Shown: in pieces, positions 25,378 to 34,168 of the stretch
Position numbering within the stretch: position 1 is the stretch's first letter
How the letters are laid out: the number at the start of each line of letters is the position of its first letter
Source of the DNA: Chloroflexota bacterium
GTDB taxonomy: Bacteria > Chloroflexota > Anaerolineae > Anaerolineales > Villigracilaceae
DNA: 45,052 nucleotides
Assembly: GCA_016234535.1 (NCBI GenBank)
Contig: JACRBH010000173.1
Location: 1 to 45,052 of the forward strand
Reading direction: 5' to 3'
The notes under the pieces: generated by a model
The model's input: the letters and a program-made list of their open reading frames with translations, nothing else
Told to the model about the DNA's origin: nothing
Database searches by the model: none
Made by a program: the position numbers and the translations under genes

Positions 25378-26199
25378 ATGAAAAGGAAAATCAAAACCAT
25401 GGACATGGTTACATCCACGAGCAAGTCACCCTTGAAATTCATCCTGTTGGTTTTCCTTCTTTCAATCCCAATCTGGTTGATCAGTTCCCTGCTGGGGAAT
25501 AAACTGCCTATTCCGATCAATCTCCCGATCAGTGCGCTCCTGTTTCTAATCCCAGTGATGGCGGCTTCCATTCTTTTATACAATCAATATGGATGGAATG
25601 GTGTAAAGGGTCTCCTAAAGAAAACCTTTGATTATAAAAAAATCAAAAACAGAATTTGGTATCTACCCGCCCTGTTATTGGCGCCCTTGATATATGTTTT
25701 GTCTTATGCAATCATGCGTCTGGCAGGGCTGCCGCTCCCCGACTCACCAACAACTCCATTTCTAATGACGCCAATCTTTTTCGCGGCGTTCTTTATCGGC
25801 GCTGCCTGTGAAGAATTGGGCTGGTCGGGATATGCCATCGGCCCCATGCAGAACCGATGGGGAGCATTAACAGCGGGCATTGTTTTGGGATTGGTGTGGC
25901 AGGTATGGCACATCATTGGGGATTTACAGGCTCAGAATACAGCAGTATGGATCGTATGGCACAGCCTTTATTCGGTTGGATTACGAATTCTCATCGTCTG
26001 GATCTATAACAACACACAAAAGAGTGTCTTTGCCGCCATCCTGACCCACACCATGGACAATGTCAGCTGGACTCTGTTCCCGAATTACGGCTCGCATTTC
26101 GACCCATTCATTGCGTTTATAGTCATGGCGGTAGTGACAGCAATCATCGTATTTTTATGGGGATACAAGACATTAGCTCAATACAGATACTTCCATTAA
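25378..26199 (+). CDS. CPBP (CAAX-type) intramembrane protease
   Basis: 273 residues with about seven membrane segments. The active-site motif EELGWSGYA (Glu-Glu) and the following VWQVWHII, plus a later His in LTHTMDNVSW, fit the CPBP family of intramembrane metal-type proteases, which includes bacteriocin self-immunity proteins and prenyl-protein processing enzymes. The substrate is unknown. The ATG at 25378 is used; the Met at 25399 has AAAGGAAAA upstream and may be the true start. It is the last gene of the plus-strand accessory run. Confidence 0.88.
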   Translation: MKRKIKTMDMVTSTSKSPLKFILLVFLLSIPIWLISSLLGNKLPIPINLPISALLFLIPVMAASILLYNQYGWNGVKGLLKKTFDYKKIKNRIWYLPALLLAPLIYVLSYAIMRLAGLPLPDSPTTPFLMTPIFFAAFFIGAACEELGWSGYAIGPMQNRWGALTAGIVLGLVWQVWHIIGDLQAQNTAVWIVWHSLYSVGLRILIVWIYNNTQKSVFAAILTHTMDNVSWTLFPNYGSHFDPFIAFIVMAVVTAIIVFLWGYKTLAQYRYFH

Positions 26200-26289
26200 G
26201 TGGGAATGAAACCGCCTGCACAAACCATCCTTTAAATTAAAAGCAGAAGAATTTCCCTAGTGACTGGCAAGTTCCATATCTGTTTATGG

Positions 26290-26295
26290 TACACT
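26290..26295 (+). promoter_or_regulatory. Extended -10 element ahead of an 18-codon ORF
   Basis: TGG-TACACT within a 15-base word identical to that before hutH (7069-7083). It would start transcription near 26302, 15 bases before the small ORF. Confidence 0.45.
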
Positions 26296-26316
26296 GCCAT
26301 TGAAAGGTGTTTCAAT

Positions 26317-26373
26317 ATGTCCACGCACACTGCCACCGCCCTCGCCCATCCGCACATCGCATTGGCGATGTAA
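26317..26373 (+). pseudogene. 18-codon ORF resembling the N-terminus of mevalonate-(di)phosphate decarboxylase
   Basis: Reads MSTHTATALAHPHIALAM then TAA. The stretch ATALAHPHIAL is very like the ATAIAHPNIAL that, from memory, opens bacterial mevalonate-diphosphate decarboxylases just before their KYWGN motif. AAAGG lies upstream of the ATG. A second copy lies at 41788-41844, with the same stop codon and the same 15 bases after it save one. It may be a decayed gene start spread by duplication, or a kept small peptide or leader. No further decarboxylase sequence follows. Confidence 0.4.
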
Positions 26374-26492
26374 TCTCAAGGGAACACAGTATTTGGTTTC
26401 GGCGGGGCTGATTGTCCCAATAGACAAGATGCATGTAAGAAATATTCCCAGAAAGAATTAAGTTCCAGTGCGAATGGAGCTTGATTCTTTTA

Positions 26493-26556
26493 GACAGGGC
26501 TTTCGCTTGTCGCTCAGGGTGACACAGGGGAGGTGAAATTGAGCGAAAGTCCTGTT
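26493..26556. repeat. Inverted repeat, 15-base arms
   Basis: Arms 26493-26507 (GACAGGGCTTTCGCT) and 26542-26556 (AGCGAAAGTCCTGTT) differ at two positions. The loop contains GTCGCTCAGGGTGACA, a word of the kind often met in dispersed bacterial repeats. Confidence 0.65.
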
Positions 26557-26558
26557 TC

Positions 26559-26712
26559 ACTGATGTTACGCAGTAGCGGCATGTCTTTGCGAGGACGCCC
26601 TTGTTCTTTGTCCGAAGCAATCCCCCTGCCGGCTAGGAGATTGCTTCGCCGCGAAAACCAAGAGCGCGGCTCGCAACAACATCAACTTTTAGGTAAAGTG
26701 CGTAACATCAGT
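26559..26712. repeat. 154-base element with perfect 14-base terminal inverted repeats
   Basis: ACTGATGTTACGCA at 26559-26572 is matched exactly by TGCGTAACATCAGT at 26699-26712. Inside is a second palindrome (CGAAGCAATC against GATTGCTTCG, about 26611-26647) flanked by GCGAGGACG and GCGGCTCGC words. It codes for nothing. The form is that of a miniature mobile or REP-type element. Confidence 0.7.
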
Positions 26713-26719
26713 TAATCAG

Positions 26720-26804
26720 CTCACCCTACACGGTAACGCGAGACGCTTCGCAGTCTCGCAAAATGGGCGACATAAATGTCGCGCTACAGGCTGGACTGCG
26801 TAAG
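26720..26804 (+). repeat. Dispersed 85-base repeat, copy A
   Basis: 81 of 85 bases match the reverse complement of copy B at 34406-34490. It contains the hairpin GCGACATAAATGTCGC and a second palindrome around GCGAGACGCTTCGCAGTCTCGC (22 bases, noted by position 26738-26759). Its outer ends are less well paired than those of copy B. Confidence 0.85.
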
Positions 26805-26854
26805 CGGCCCCTATCAAGGCTGATTGACTCACCCATCGAATCTAAACAAACACA

Positions 26855-28030
26855 TCACCTGATTAATTCCGCGCCATTGGACGCACGAGTAATGTAGATG
26901 TTGGGGCAAAGCCCAGTTTCAGTTTCGTAGCCCTTCGCCAGTGCTCGAGAAAAATCCCCCGCTTGTTCTTTTGCAACCAGGTTAACTGTACAACCGCCAA
27001 AGCCTGCGCCAGTTAGGCGTGCGCCATAACAGCCTTCGAGTGATTGTGCAATATTCACCATCGTATTCAATTCAGGGCATGAGACTTCATACAAATCGCG
27101 AAGACTCGCGTGACATTCATTCATCAACCTGCCGAAGTTGTGGACGTCGCCCGCTTCCAACAACGCCTCAGCCTGATTCGATCTCCCAATCTCTTCCACA
27201 ACGTGACGCGCTCTCTTTTCTATCCCCCTTGGAAGTTTTTTCGCCAGCCGATTGAAATCCTCCACCCTCACGTCGCGCAGGGAATTGATACTCGGCAGTT
27301 CCTGCTGCAACAATCGCACCGCTTCTTCACATGCGGAACGACGTTTGTTGTATTCGCCCGATGTGAGTTTACGGCGCACAGTTGTATCTGCAATGATGAT
27401 GGAAATATTTTTCGGCAATGGGATGGTTTTCCATTCCAGTGAACGGCAATCGAGCAGGAGTAATTTATTTTCAACGCCACATGCGGACGCAAACTGATCC
27501 ATGATGCCGCAGTTGACGCCCACATATTTGTTCTCGGCCTTTTGCCCAAGCAACGCGCGCTGCATGGAAGGAAGAGTCCAGCCGCCAAGCGTTTGCCATG
27601 CGATCATAAATGCCATTTCCACCGAAGCGGAGGAGCTCAAGCCCGAGCCGCGCGGCACATCAGATGCAAAAACTGCATTCATATATATAAGTGGAAGATT
27701 TTCCTGCATCAAAGACCACATCACGCCCGCAGGATACAATGCCCACTCAGGCAGGGGGGAAGAATCGGCCTGGGTCCTGGTCGAAATGCTTTCAGCGGAA
27801 AAAGAAGCTTGTTGGTCGAAGTCCACAGCCACCAGTGTGGAATGACGCGCATTCGTCGGCGAGAAGGCAGCATACGTGGCAAGGTCAATCGCGGCGGGCA
27901 GGACGAATCCATTGTTGTAATCCACATGCTCGCCCAGCAAATTAACCCGCCCCGGCGAACGAACAAGATGCGCGGGCGTATATCCAAATTTTTCACGATA
28001 GATGTTTACGAGTTGTTCAATGAGATTCAT
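26855..28030 (-). CDS. galK: Galactokinase
   Basis: 391 residues, GHMP kinase fold. Galactokinase signature GRVNLLGEHVDYNNGFVLP at about residues 27-45, ATP loop PRGSGLSSSASVEMA in the middle, and GARLTGAGFGGCTV near the C-terminus. It phosphorylates galactose to galactose 1-phosphate. It is the last gene of the galactan run, 9 bases after the GH42 gene, and converts the galactose that enzyme releases. The rest of the Leloir pathway (galT, galE) is not in the window. Confidence 0.95.
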   Translation of the reverse strand: MNLIEQLVNIYREKFGYTPAHLVRSPGRVNLLGEHVDYNNGFVLPAAIDLATYAAFSPTNARHSTLVAVDFDQQASFSAESISTRTQADSSPLPEWALYPAGVMWSLMQENLPLIYMNAVFASDVPRGSGLSSSASVEMAFMIAWQTLGGWTLPSMQRALLGQKAENKYVGVNCGIMDQFASACGVENKLLLLDCRSLEWKTIPLPKNISIIIADTTVRRKLTSGEYNKRRSACEEAVRLLQQELPSINSLRDVRVEDFNRLAKKLPRGIEKRARHVVEEIGRSNQAEALLEAGDVHNFGRLMNECHASLRDLYEVSCPELNTMVNIAQSLEGCYGARLTGAGFGGCTVNLVAKEQAGDFSRALAKGYETETGLCPNIYITRASNGAELIR

Positions 28031-28039
28031 TAGTTCTGA

Positions 28040-30034
28040 TTATTTCAGTTGAATGACGGCCACGCCGGATGGCTCAAGAGCAACCGAGCCATTGATCTCT
28101 GTGCCTGTCAACAGATCACTTCCGCGCCTTTCAATGGGGACATTCACTTTTTCGTTTGAATGATTCAGCGCGAAGATAAACGATGAGTTCCCATTCACAC
28201 GCTGCAGAAGTTCGACACCCGCGGGTGCATTGGTTGAGATGGGTTGTATATCTGCCATCCTGCAAACCTGTTCGAGCAACCATTCCATGCCGTTTTTATC
28301 GGGGACGGTGCCGACATAAAAGGCGTTGCCTTTGCCAAACGTGTTGTGTGTAATGGCTGCGCTGCCTGCGTAGTAATCCTGTTCATATGAAGCGATTGCC
28401 TTCGCATTCTTTAAATGAATGACATCGCTCCAAAGCATGCATTCGAATGATCTGCCGTTCGTTGCGCGAATTGTATTTGTCAGCGTTTCGGGATAGGGAG
28501 CATATTCTTCGACGAGCAATCCAAGCATTTCACGAAATGGAGCGGGGTAACCGTCCAAACGGATCTGTTCGTTTTGATCCACAATGCCGCTAAAGAAGGA
28601 CATGACCAGATTGCCGCCGTTTTCGACATAACGATTGATATTTTTTACAGTACTGTCATTGACCATATATAAATTCGGCGCGATCACAAGTTTATAGCGT
28701 GAAAGATCAGATTCAGGATGGGCAAAGTCGACGGTGATGTTGCAGTCAAATAACGGCTTGTAGTACGCATAAAGCTGCGGCAATAATTTCAAATCATTGG
28801 ATGGTTTGCTGTCCAGTTCCAACGCCCACCAGTTTTCCCAATCCAATACAATGGCAACATCTGCCTTGACCTGACTCGCAAGAACTGAATCCAATTTGGG
28901 TAATTCATTTCCCAATGCTTTGACCTCACGCCACACGCGAGTGTCTGTCCCGCCGTGAGGCAACATGCCGCTGTGATGTTTCTCCGCGCCTGCTTTGGAC
29001 GCGCGCCACTGGAAGAACATGACACCGTCCGCGCCGCGTGCGATGGCTTGATAACTGCACAAGCGCATCACGCCCGGACGTTTGGTTGGGTTGCGTTGAC
29101 GCCAATTGACATGCGTTGGAGATTGCTCCATCAATATCCACGGATGACGGTCGCCGAGTGAGCGCATCAGGTCACAGATCATGCCTGATTGAACCATCCA
29201 TTCAGGGTCGAATGTGTCGGGATAGTTGTCATTGGAAACTACATCTTCATGCGATGCGAATTTCCAATAATCAGCGGGTTTGTGAAAGCCCATGAAATTT
29301 GTAGTGACAGGAAGGTTCGGTGAAAATTTATTGAGGATAGCCTTTTGCTCATCGAAGCAGGCGAGCCACGAGTCTGAGTTGAAGCGCGCCCAATCCAGTT
29401 GTTGACTTGGGTTAATGGCGGCAGGCGCTTTGCGCGGCGGGTGGATTTCCTCCCAATCGCTGTAGTGCTGGCTCCAGAATGTGGTGCCCCAGGATTCATT
29501 CAACCTGTCGAGCGAGCTATATTTTTGTTTCAGCCATTCACGAAACGCGGCAGCGGAAGCATCGCAAAAACATTCAGTGACACCGCTGGCGTATTCATTA
29601 TCCACGTGCCACATTTTTAGGGCAGGATGATTTGTATAACGCTCGGCTAGTCTGGCGGCGATCTCAGCGGCGTGTTTGCGATATGAAATACTATGCGGAC
29701 AATAATGTCGGCGCGAACCATGCCAGAGGGTCGCGCCTGTGTCAGTGACAGGAAGAACGTCAGGATAACCGCGAACAAGCCAGGCTGGGGGCGAAGCGGT
29801 GGGCGTCGCCAAATTCACATTGACTCCATGCGCGTGAAGCAGATCCATTAAACGATCCAGCCAGTCAAAGTCAAATTCATTTTGAGTGGGCTGAATTTTT
29901 GACCATGCGAAGATGCCGAGGGAAACAAGATTCACTCCCGCTTCCTGCATGAGGCGCGCGTCTTCAATCCAAATGTCTTCGGGCCATTGTTCAGGGTTGT
30001 AGTCGCCGCCGTAAATTAAGTGAGGAAAGTTCAT
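28040..30034 (-). CDS. GH42 beta-galactosidase
   Basis: 664 residues, the full GH42 layout: a TIM barrel from residue 1 to about 390 beginning YGGDYNPEQWPEDIW, a trimerisation domain with a Rossmann-like fold to about 590, and a small C-terminal beta domain. Acid/base Glu147 is in MWHVDNEYASG and the nucleophile Glu303 in WILMEQSP. There is no signal peptide, so it should split imported galacto-oligosaccharides in the cytoplasm. Ten bases separate it from the galactanase gene upstream and nine from galK. Confidence 0.94.
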   Translation of the reverse strand: MNFPHLIYGGDYNPEQWPEDIWIEDARLMQEAGVNLVSLGIFAWSKIQPTQNEFDFDWLDRLMDLLHAHGVNVNLATPTASPPAWLVRGYPDVLPVTDTGATLWHGSRRHYCPHSISYRKHAAEIAARLAERYTNHPALKMWHVDNEYASGVTECFCDASAAAFREWLKQKYSSLDRLNESWGTTFWSQHYSDWEEIHPPRKAPAAINPSQQLDWARFNSDSWLACFDEQKAILNKFSPNLPVTTNFMGFHKPADYWKFASHEDVVSNDNYPDTFDPEWMVQSGMICDLMRSLGDRHPWILMEQSPTHVNWRQRNPTKRPGVMRLCSYQAIARGADGVMFFQWRASKAGAEKHHSGMLPHGGTDTRVWREVKALGNELPKLDSVLASQVKADVAIVLDWENWWALELDSKPSNDLKLLPQLYAYYKPLFDCNITVDFAHPESDLSRYKLVIAPNLYMVNDSTVKNINRYVENGGNLVMSFFSGIVDQNEQIRLDGYPAPFREMLGLLVEEYAPYPETLTNTIRATNGRSFECMLWSDVIHLKNAKAIASYEQDYYAGSAAITHNTFGKGNAFYVGTVPDKNGMEWLLEQVCRMADIQPISTNAPAGVELLQRVNGNSSFIFALNHSNEKVNVPIERRGSDLLTGTEINGSVALEPSGVAVIQLK

Positions 30035-30044
30035 TGTTAACCTG

Positions 30045-31637
30045 TTATGGATTCAGGTATTCCGCCAACGCTGGCAATGCCTGATAGTTGAAATCGAATA
30101 AGGCCTGGTTGTCCCAGGAATTTCCTGATAATGAATCCTGGGCGTTCCAGCCATTCCCTTCCACTACGGTCCAAGTGGCGTCCCAATAAAAAACGCCCAG
30201 GCCGCGCTCGTTTTGCACAGCCCGCACAATGGACATGACATCCCTCATCATAAGACGCTGACCTTGTGGCGTGAATAAATATCCATCGACGGCCATGTTC
30301 CTGCTGGCAATGTTGGAATGGGAGTCACCTTCAAGGACCGTGAATGCATAGGCAAACTCAGCCACCATTACATCCTTGTCATAACGGACGGATAGATCGT
30401 TCAAGTTGGCCTGCAATTGAGCCAGGCTGCCATGCCAGAAGGGATAGTAGGATACGCCGATCACATCGAAGGGGACATCGCGGCGGGTAATGTTGTCGAA
30501 CCACCAGCGCGCCATTTCATTATCTCCACCCTCGGCGATATGCAGCATGACTCGCGTTGAACTGGAACTGTCTTTCACGGCCTGAACGCCGGATTTCAAG
30601 AGAGCCGCCATGTTATCGAAATGGTTGTAATCTCCGTCGGGCCATAGCAGACCCGCGTTGATCTCATTTCCCACCTGAACCATATCTGCTGGAGTGCCCT
30701 GCGCGGCCAGGCTATTGCAAACATCATAGGTGTGATCGTAAACTGCCTGCTTGAGCTGCTCGAAGTCGTAATCCTTCCAGGCGGCGGGTTTATTCTGTTT
30801 GCCCGGGTCAGCCCAATCATCCGAATAGTGAAAGTCCACCAACAATTTGATGCCCTGACTCTTCAGTCTTACAGCCATTGCCAAAATTTCGGCTTTATTA
30901 TGGAATCCATCAGCGGAATCCACCCACACCCGCAGGCGGGCATAATTCATGCCATTATCTTTTAAGATTTGCAAGGCATCGGCCTGAGTCCCATCGCTGT
31001 ATTTATAGATCCCGCCTTTATCTTCAGATTTGTTCAAGCTGGAAATATCCGCGCCAAGAATGGAGAGCGCAGCCTGACTGGGGACCAATTCAACGTCATC
31101 GAAGCTGGCCCAGCTATCAGGAGTGCCGAACGAGTGAAGGCTGATCGTGCATTGTCCGTCAGTGACCTGATTCGAGACCACCAGTTGAATCCAACGATAG
31201 CCCGGCGTGGTGGCAGGGGCATAAACTCGTTTTTCCTGCTCCCCGCACTTGAGTGCAAGATAGACTTCATTTTTTCCGCTTGAGCGAACCCAGGCGCGCA
31301 AGGTGTACCAATCATTAGCCAGCCCTGATATGGACTGGGAAGTATCCACGATGAAAGTTTCCGAGGCCTTGTGAGTCAAACGAAAGCTGCTGGAATAGCC
31401 GCTCTCTTCAATGAGAACTGCATTCTCTGCGCCAGAACTGATCCAGCCAGTATCCTGCTCTTCAAACCCGGGATTGAGAATAGTTGCCGGTCCTGAAATC
31501 GGAGCTGACGTGGGAGCGGAACTTTCTGCGCTGGGTGCTGGTTCTGTTCCTGTAGAAGCAGGGCTGCACCCGGCGGCGATTCCCAAAAGAACCAGGATCG
31601 TGAGCCACAACCGTATCTTTGCAAGAAGCATCTTCAT
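30045..31637 (-). CDS. Secreted GH53 endo-beta-1,4-galactanase lipoprotein with carbohydrate-binding domain
   Basis: 530 residues. Lipoprotein signal with lipobox ending at Cys24 (GIAAGC), a Ser/Pro/Ala-rich linker, then a beta-sandwich module at about 50-187 of the kind found with GH53 enzymes (CBM61-like by look), then the GH53 barrel from 193. Catalytic Glu325 (QVGNEINAG) and Glu427 (VAEFAYAF) are present. It cuts arabinogalactan type I backbones at the cell surface. It starts directly after the permease stop, with a second possible Met two codons in. It is longer than simple GH53 enzymes because of the extra module. Confidence 0.93.
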   Translation of the reverse strand: MKMLLAKIRLWLTILVLLGIAAGCSPASTGTEPAPSAESSAPTSAPISGPATILNPGFEEQDTGWISSGAENAVLIEESGYSSSFRLTHKASETFIVDTSQSISGLANDWYTLRAWVRSSGKNEVYLALKCGEQEKRVYAPATTPGYRWIQLVVSNQVTDGQCTISLHSFGTPDSWASFDDVELVPSQAALSILGADISSLNKSEDKGGIYKYSDGTQADALQILKDNGMNYARLRVWVDSADGFHNKAEILAMAVRLKSQGIKLLVDFHYSDDWADPGKQNKPAAWKDYDFEQLKQAVYDHTYDVCNSLAAQGTPADMVQVGNEINAGLLWPDGDYNHFDNMAALLKSGVQAVKDSSSSTRVMLHIAEGGDNEMARWWFDNITRRDVPFDVIGVSYYPFWHGSLAQLQANLNDLSVRYDKDVMVAEFAYAFTVLEGDSHSNIASRNMAVDGYLFTPQGQRLMMRDVMSIVRAVQNERGLGVFYWDATWTVVEGNGWNAQDSLSGNSWDNQALFDFNYQALPALAEYLNP

Positions 31638-32531
31638 TTATCCTTTTACTGCGCCCTGAGTCAGGCCGCCCACAATTTGGTCTTGAAGGGCAAGGTAAAT
31701 GATCATGATCGGTACTGCGCCCATTAATGCGCCAGCCGCAAATATTCCCCACCTTTGTTGAAATTGCGCTCCGGCGAAGATCTGCAAGCCAACCATCAGT
31801 GTGTACTGCTCGTTGCTTCTGAGCAGTACGCGCGCAAGGACAAACTCACCATAGGTGCCAATGTAATTGAGAATGCCGATGACGATCAAGATCGGTCGCA
31901 ATAATGGCAGGATCAATTTGGTAAATATCTGCCAATCGGAAGCCCCATCCACCATGGCCGACTCATCAATGTCGCGCGGAATGGTGTCGAGGAAACCCTT
32001 CATCAGCCAGATATTGATTCCCATGGCTCCCCCCAGATAAACCAGAATCAGGCTGAAATGATTATCCAGACCTATGAAGGGAAGCACATCCCCGACCTGG
32101 GAGATCATCAGGAATGTGGCGACCAGCGCCAACAGCCCCGGGAACACATTGATCAGCAAAAGGGACTTGAGCAGGGTTTGGCGGCCACGGAAGCGAAAAC
32201 GCGAGAATGCATATCCCGCCAGCGTTGTGATCGCGAGGGAAAGCACCGAAGTGATGGTTGCGATCTTGATGGAATTTAAGAACCATGTCCAGAATGGAAA
32301 TTGATCCATTCTCAATAAAGTAAGATAGTTTCCAAACCCTGGGTTTTTAGGGATCAGTGTTTGGGTGGCAAGTGTGCCGGTAGGATTTAAAGAAGCGGAG
32401 AGTACCCACAGTACAGGGAAGATTGAGAATAGGATCAAGAACACAGCAAAGATCAAGCGGATCCCAATGCTGAATTTGCGCTGGATACTTTTGGATTCAC
32501 GGAACTTTTGAAACCTGGATATGCTAGACAT
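31638..32531 (-). CDS. ABC sugar permease, MalG/GanQ type
   Basis: 297 residues with six membrane segments. The EAA loop reads ESAMVDGASDWQIFTKLILP, the docking site for the ATPase. It pairs with the MalF-type permease upstream, overlapping its stop by 8 bases (ATGTCTAG). With the binding protein it should import galacto-oligosaccharides. The ATP-binding subunit is missing from the window, so a shared MsmX/UgpC-type ATPase elsewhere is expected. Confidence 0.93.
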   Translation of the reverse strand: MSSISRFQKFRESKSIQRKFSIGIRLIFAVFLILFSIFPVLWVLSASLNPTGTLATQTLIPKNPGFGNYLTLLRMDQFPFWTWFLNSIKIATITSVLSLAITTLAGYAFSRFRFRGRQTLLKSLLLINVFPGLLALVATFLMISQVGDVLPFIGLDNHFSLILVYLGGAMGINIWLMKGFLDTIPRDIDESAMVDGASDWQIFTKLILPLLRPILIVIGILNYIGTYGEFVLARVLLRSNEQYTLMVGLQIFAGAQFQQRWGIFAAGALMGAVPIMIIYLALQDQIVGGLTQGAVKG

Positions 32532-34107
32532 TTTCACTAACCTCCTCCCACATGCGGGTATAACGGTACTGGAAAAGAGTCATGGTGCCAACGATGAAGA
32601 AGATGATGATCGTGATGGCGGCGGCAAAACCGTAATTGACTCCGCGGCTGCCAGAGAAGGCCAGGTTATATACATAGCTGATCAGGATGTCGGTGTAACC
32701 AGCGGGTGTGGGTGTGCCGGGGATGGGTGGACCGCCCGCATTGAACAGATATATCAGGTTGAAATTATTAAAGTTAAAAGTGAACGATGCAATTAGTAAT
32801 GGTCCAACCGCCACCAACAATAAAGGCAAAGTGATCCGCTTGAATTGCTGCCAGGGACTGGCCCCATCCATCAGGGCGGCTTCATAGATATCCTGTGGAA
32901 TGGATTGAAGCGCACCGCTGCTGATCAGCATAAAGTAAGGATAGCTCAACCAGAGGTTGACCAGCAGGATGGCAGTCTTTGCCCACAACTGGTCGGTGAA
33001 CCACGGCGGAGACCATCCAAATAAATTTTCCATAGTGCGGGAGATCACCCCGAGTTCGGGGTTCAACATGCCGCGCCAGATCAAGATGGTGATCAGAGCC
33101 GGCACGGTATATGGAATGATCAAGAGGGAGCGGATGATTTTTTTGAAAGGAAAGGTGGGATCATTGAACAAAATTGCCGTCGCCAACCCAAAGAAAAAAT
33201 TCAACAACAAACTGAGGAAAGCAAAAGTAAAGTTCCAGGAAACAAGCTGCACCATGGGGCCGCGCAGCGCCGGGCTGATGAAAAAATCCCTGAAATTGTT
33301 CAGCTTGATCGAGGAGATAAAACCTGGCCGCAGTTCTTCACCCGATGACAGGGTAAAGGTGCCTCGCAGATTTTTATAAACATCCCCAGTTTCCTGATTG
33401 ATCATGGCATCCTGTTCCGCATCATAAACATACAACGGTAATAATTCCGCCGCTTCTGTTGGGGATCGGACTTGGATGGTTTTCCCCGCCTCGCCAAATA
33501 GGATTTGGGTCAGGGTTCTATCTGTCGCTGCCTGGAAGGGATTCAACCTTTTATAACCCTCGATCGTTTTTGGGACGCCTTTTTCATCGAGCTCCCCGAT
33601 CCCTGCCTCGCCTGGGGTAGGTTGAGTGACGAGCTCTTCGGGTTTAGCCAGATACCCGTTCCCATCAACATCCAGAAGCCAGAGAGCATAATCTCCCTGT
33701 GTTGTTATAAATGCAGTCCATGAATAAGCCTTGCCCGCTGGCGGAAGATATTTTTCGTTCAGGATCTGGTCTATGGCTTGCTGCTTGGTGATGAGGTGAC
33801 TCTCGCCAAAATTTGTAAACGAAACCCAGACGGTAAAGAAGATTGGGTAAATGGTGAACAGCGCCATTAACACCAGACCCACAACCATCCATCGAATGGG
33901 ATAGGCCTCTTTCCGTAGAAGGATCGCATTTACGAAAATAGTAACAATGAAGAAACCAGCCGCCAAAGGGTAATAACCCAAAGCTCCCAGTCTGATGATG
34001 AACCAGCCTACAAAGGCGTCCATGATGATCACGGCCGCCAATTTCAATATTTGAGGCAGGGCCGGCATCCAAGCAAGAGCCTTATTCTGAGAAGCTGTGG
34101 AATTCAC
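32524..34107 (-). CDS. ABC sugar permease, MalF/GanP type with large external domain
   Basis: 527 residues. N-terminal membrane segments, a long extra-cytoplasmic insert of about 180 residues (from roughly 120 to 280), then the permease core with EAALMDGASPWQQFKRITLP. The insert is typical of MalF, which contacts the binding protein. The start is GTG at 34107 with GAGGTGA upstream. It lies 459 bases after the binding-protein gene, a gap with a strong hairpin and several repeats, so its expression relative to that gene is probably lower. Confidence 0.92.
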   Translation of the reverse strand: MNSTASQNKALAWMPALPQILKLAAVIIMDAFVGWFIIRLGALGYYPLAAGFFIVTIFVNAILLRKEAYPIRWMVVGLVLMALFTIYPIFFTVWVSFTNFGESHLITKQQAIDQILNEKYLPPAGKAYSWTAFITTQGDYALWLLDVDGNGYLAKPEELVTQPTPGEAGIGELDEKGVPKTIEGYKRLNPFQAATDRTLTQILFGEAGKTIQVRSPTEAAELLPLYVYDAEQDAMINQETGDVYKNLRGTFTLSSGEELRPGFISSIKLNNFRDFFISPALRGPMVQLVSWNFTFAFLSLLLNFFFGLATAILFNDPTFPFKKIIRSLLIIPYTVPALITILIWRGMLNPELGVISRTMENLFGWSPPWFTDQLWAKTAILLVNLWLSYPYFMLISSGALQSIPQDIYEAALMDGASPWQQFKRITLPLLLVAVGPLLIASFTFNFNNFNLIYLFNAGGPPIPGTPTPAGYTDILISYVYNLAFSGSRGVNYGFAAAITIIIFFIVGTMTLFQYRYTRMWEEVSENV

Positions 34108-34168
34108 GATTTCACCTCATTGCATTCATTCCATTTATACAAGTGATCTCTTGCAAAAGTCTGTTTTG

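Larger units (their letters stand above)
26200..26854. other. 655-base intergenic region rich in repeats
   Basis: Between the CPBP protease and galK (convergent) there is no ordinary gene. It holds a promoter-like element and an 18-codon ORF (26285-26388), an inverted repeat at 26493-26556, a 154-base element with perfect 14-base ends at 26559-26712, and copy A of an 85-base dispersed repeat at 26720-26804. Confidence 0.8.

Noticed and set aside
26200..26854. Insertion sequence near galK
   Set aside because: Terminal inverted repeats are present but the elements are only 85 to 154 bases long and no transposase reading frame exists; they are listed as repeats.
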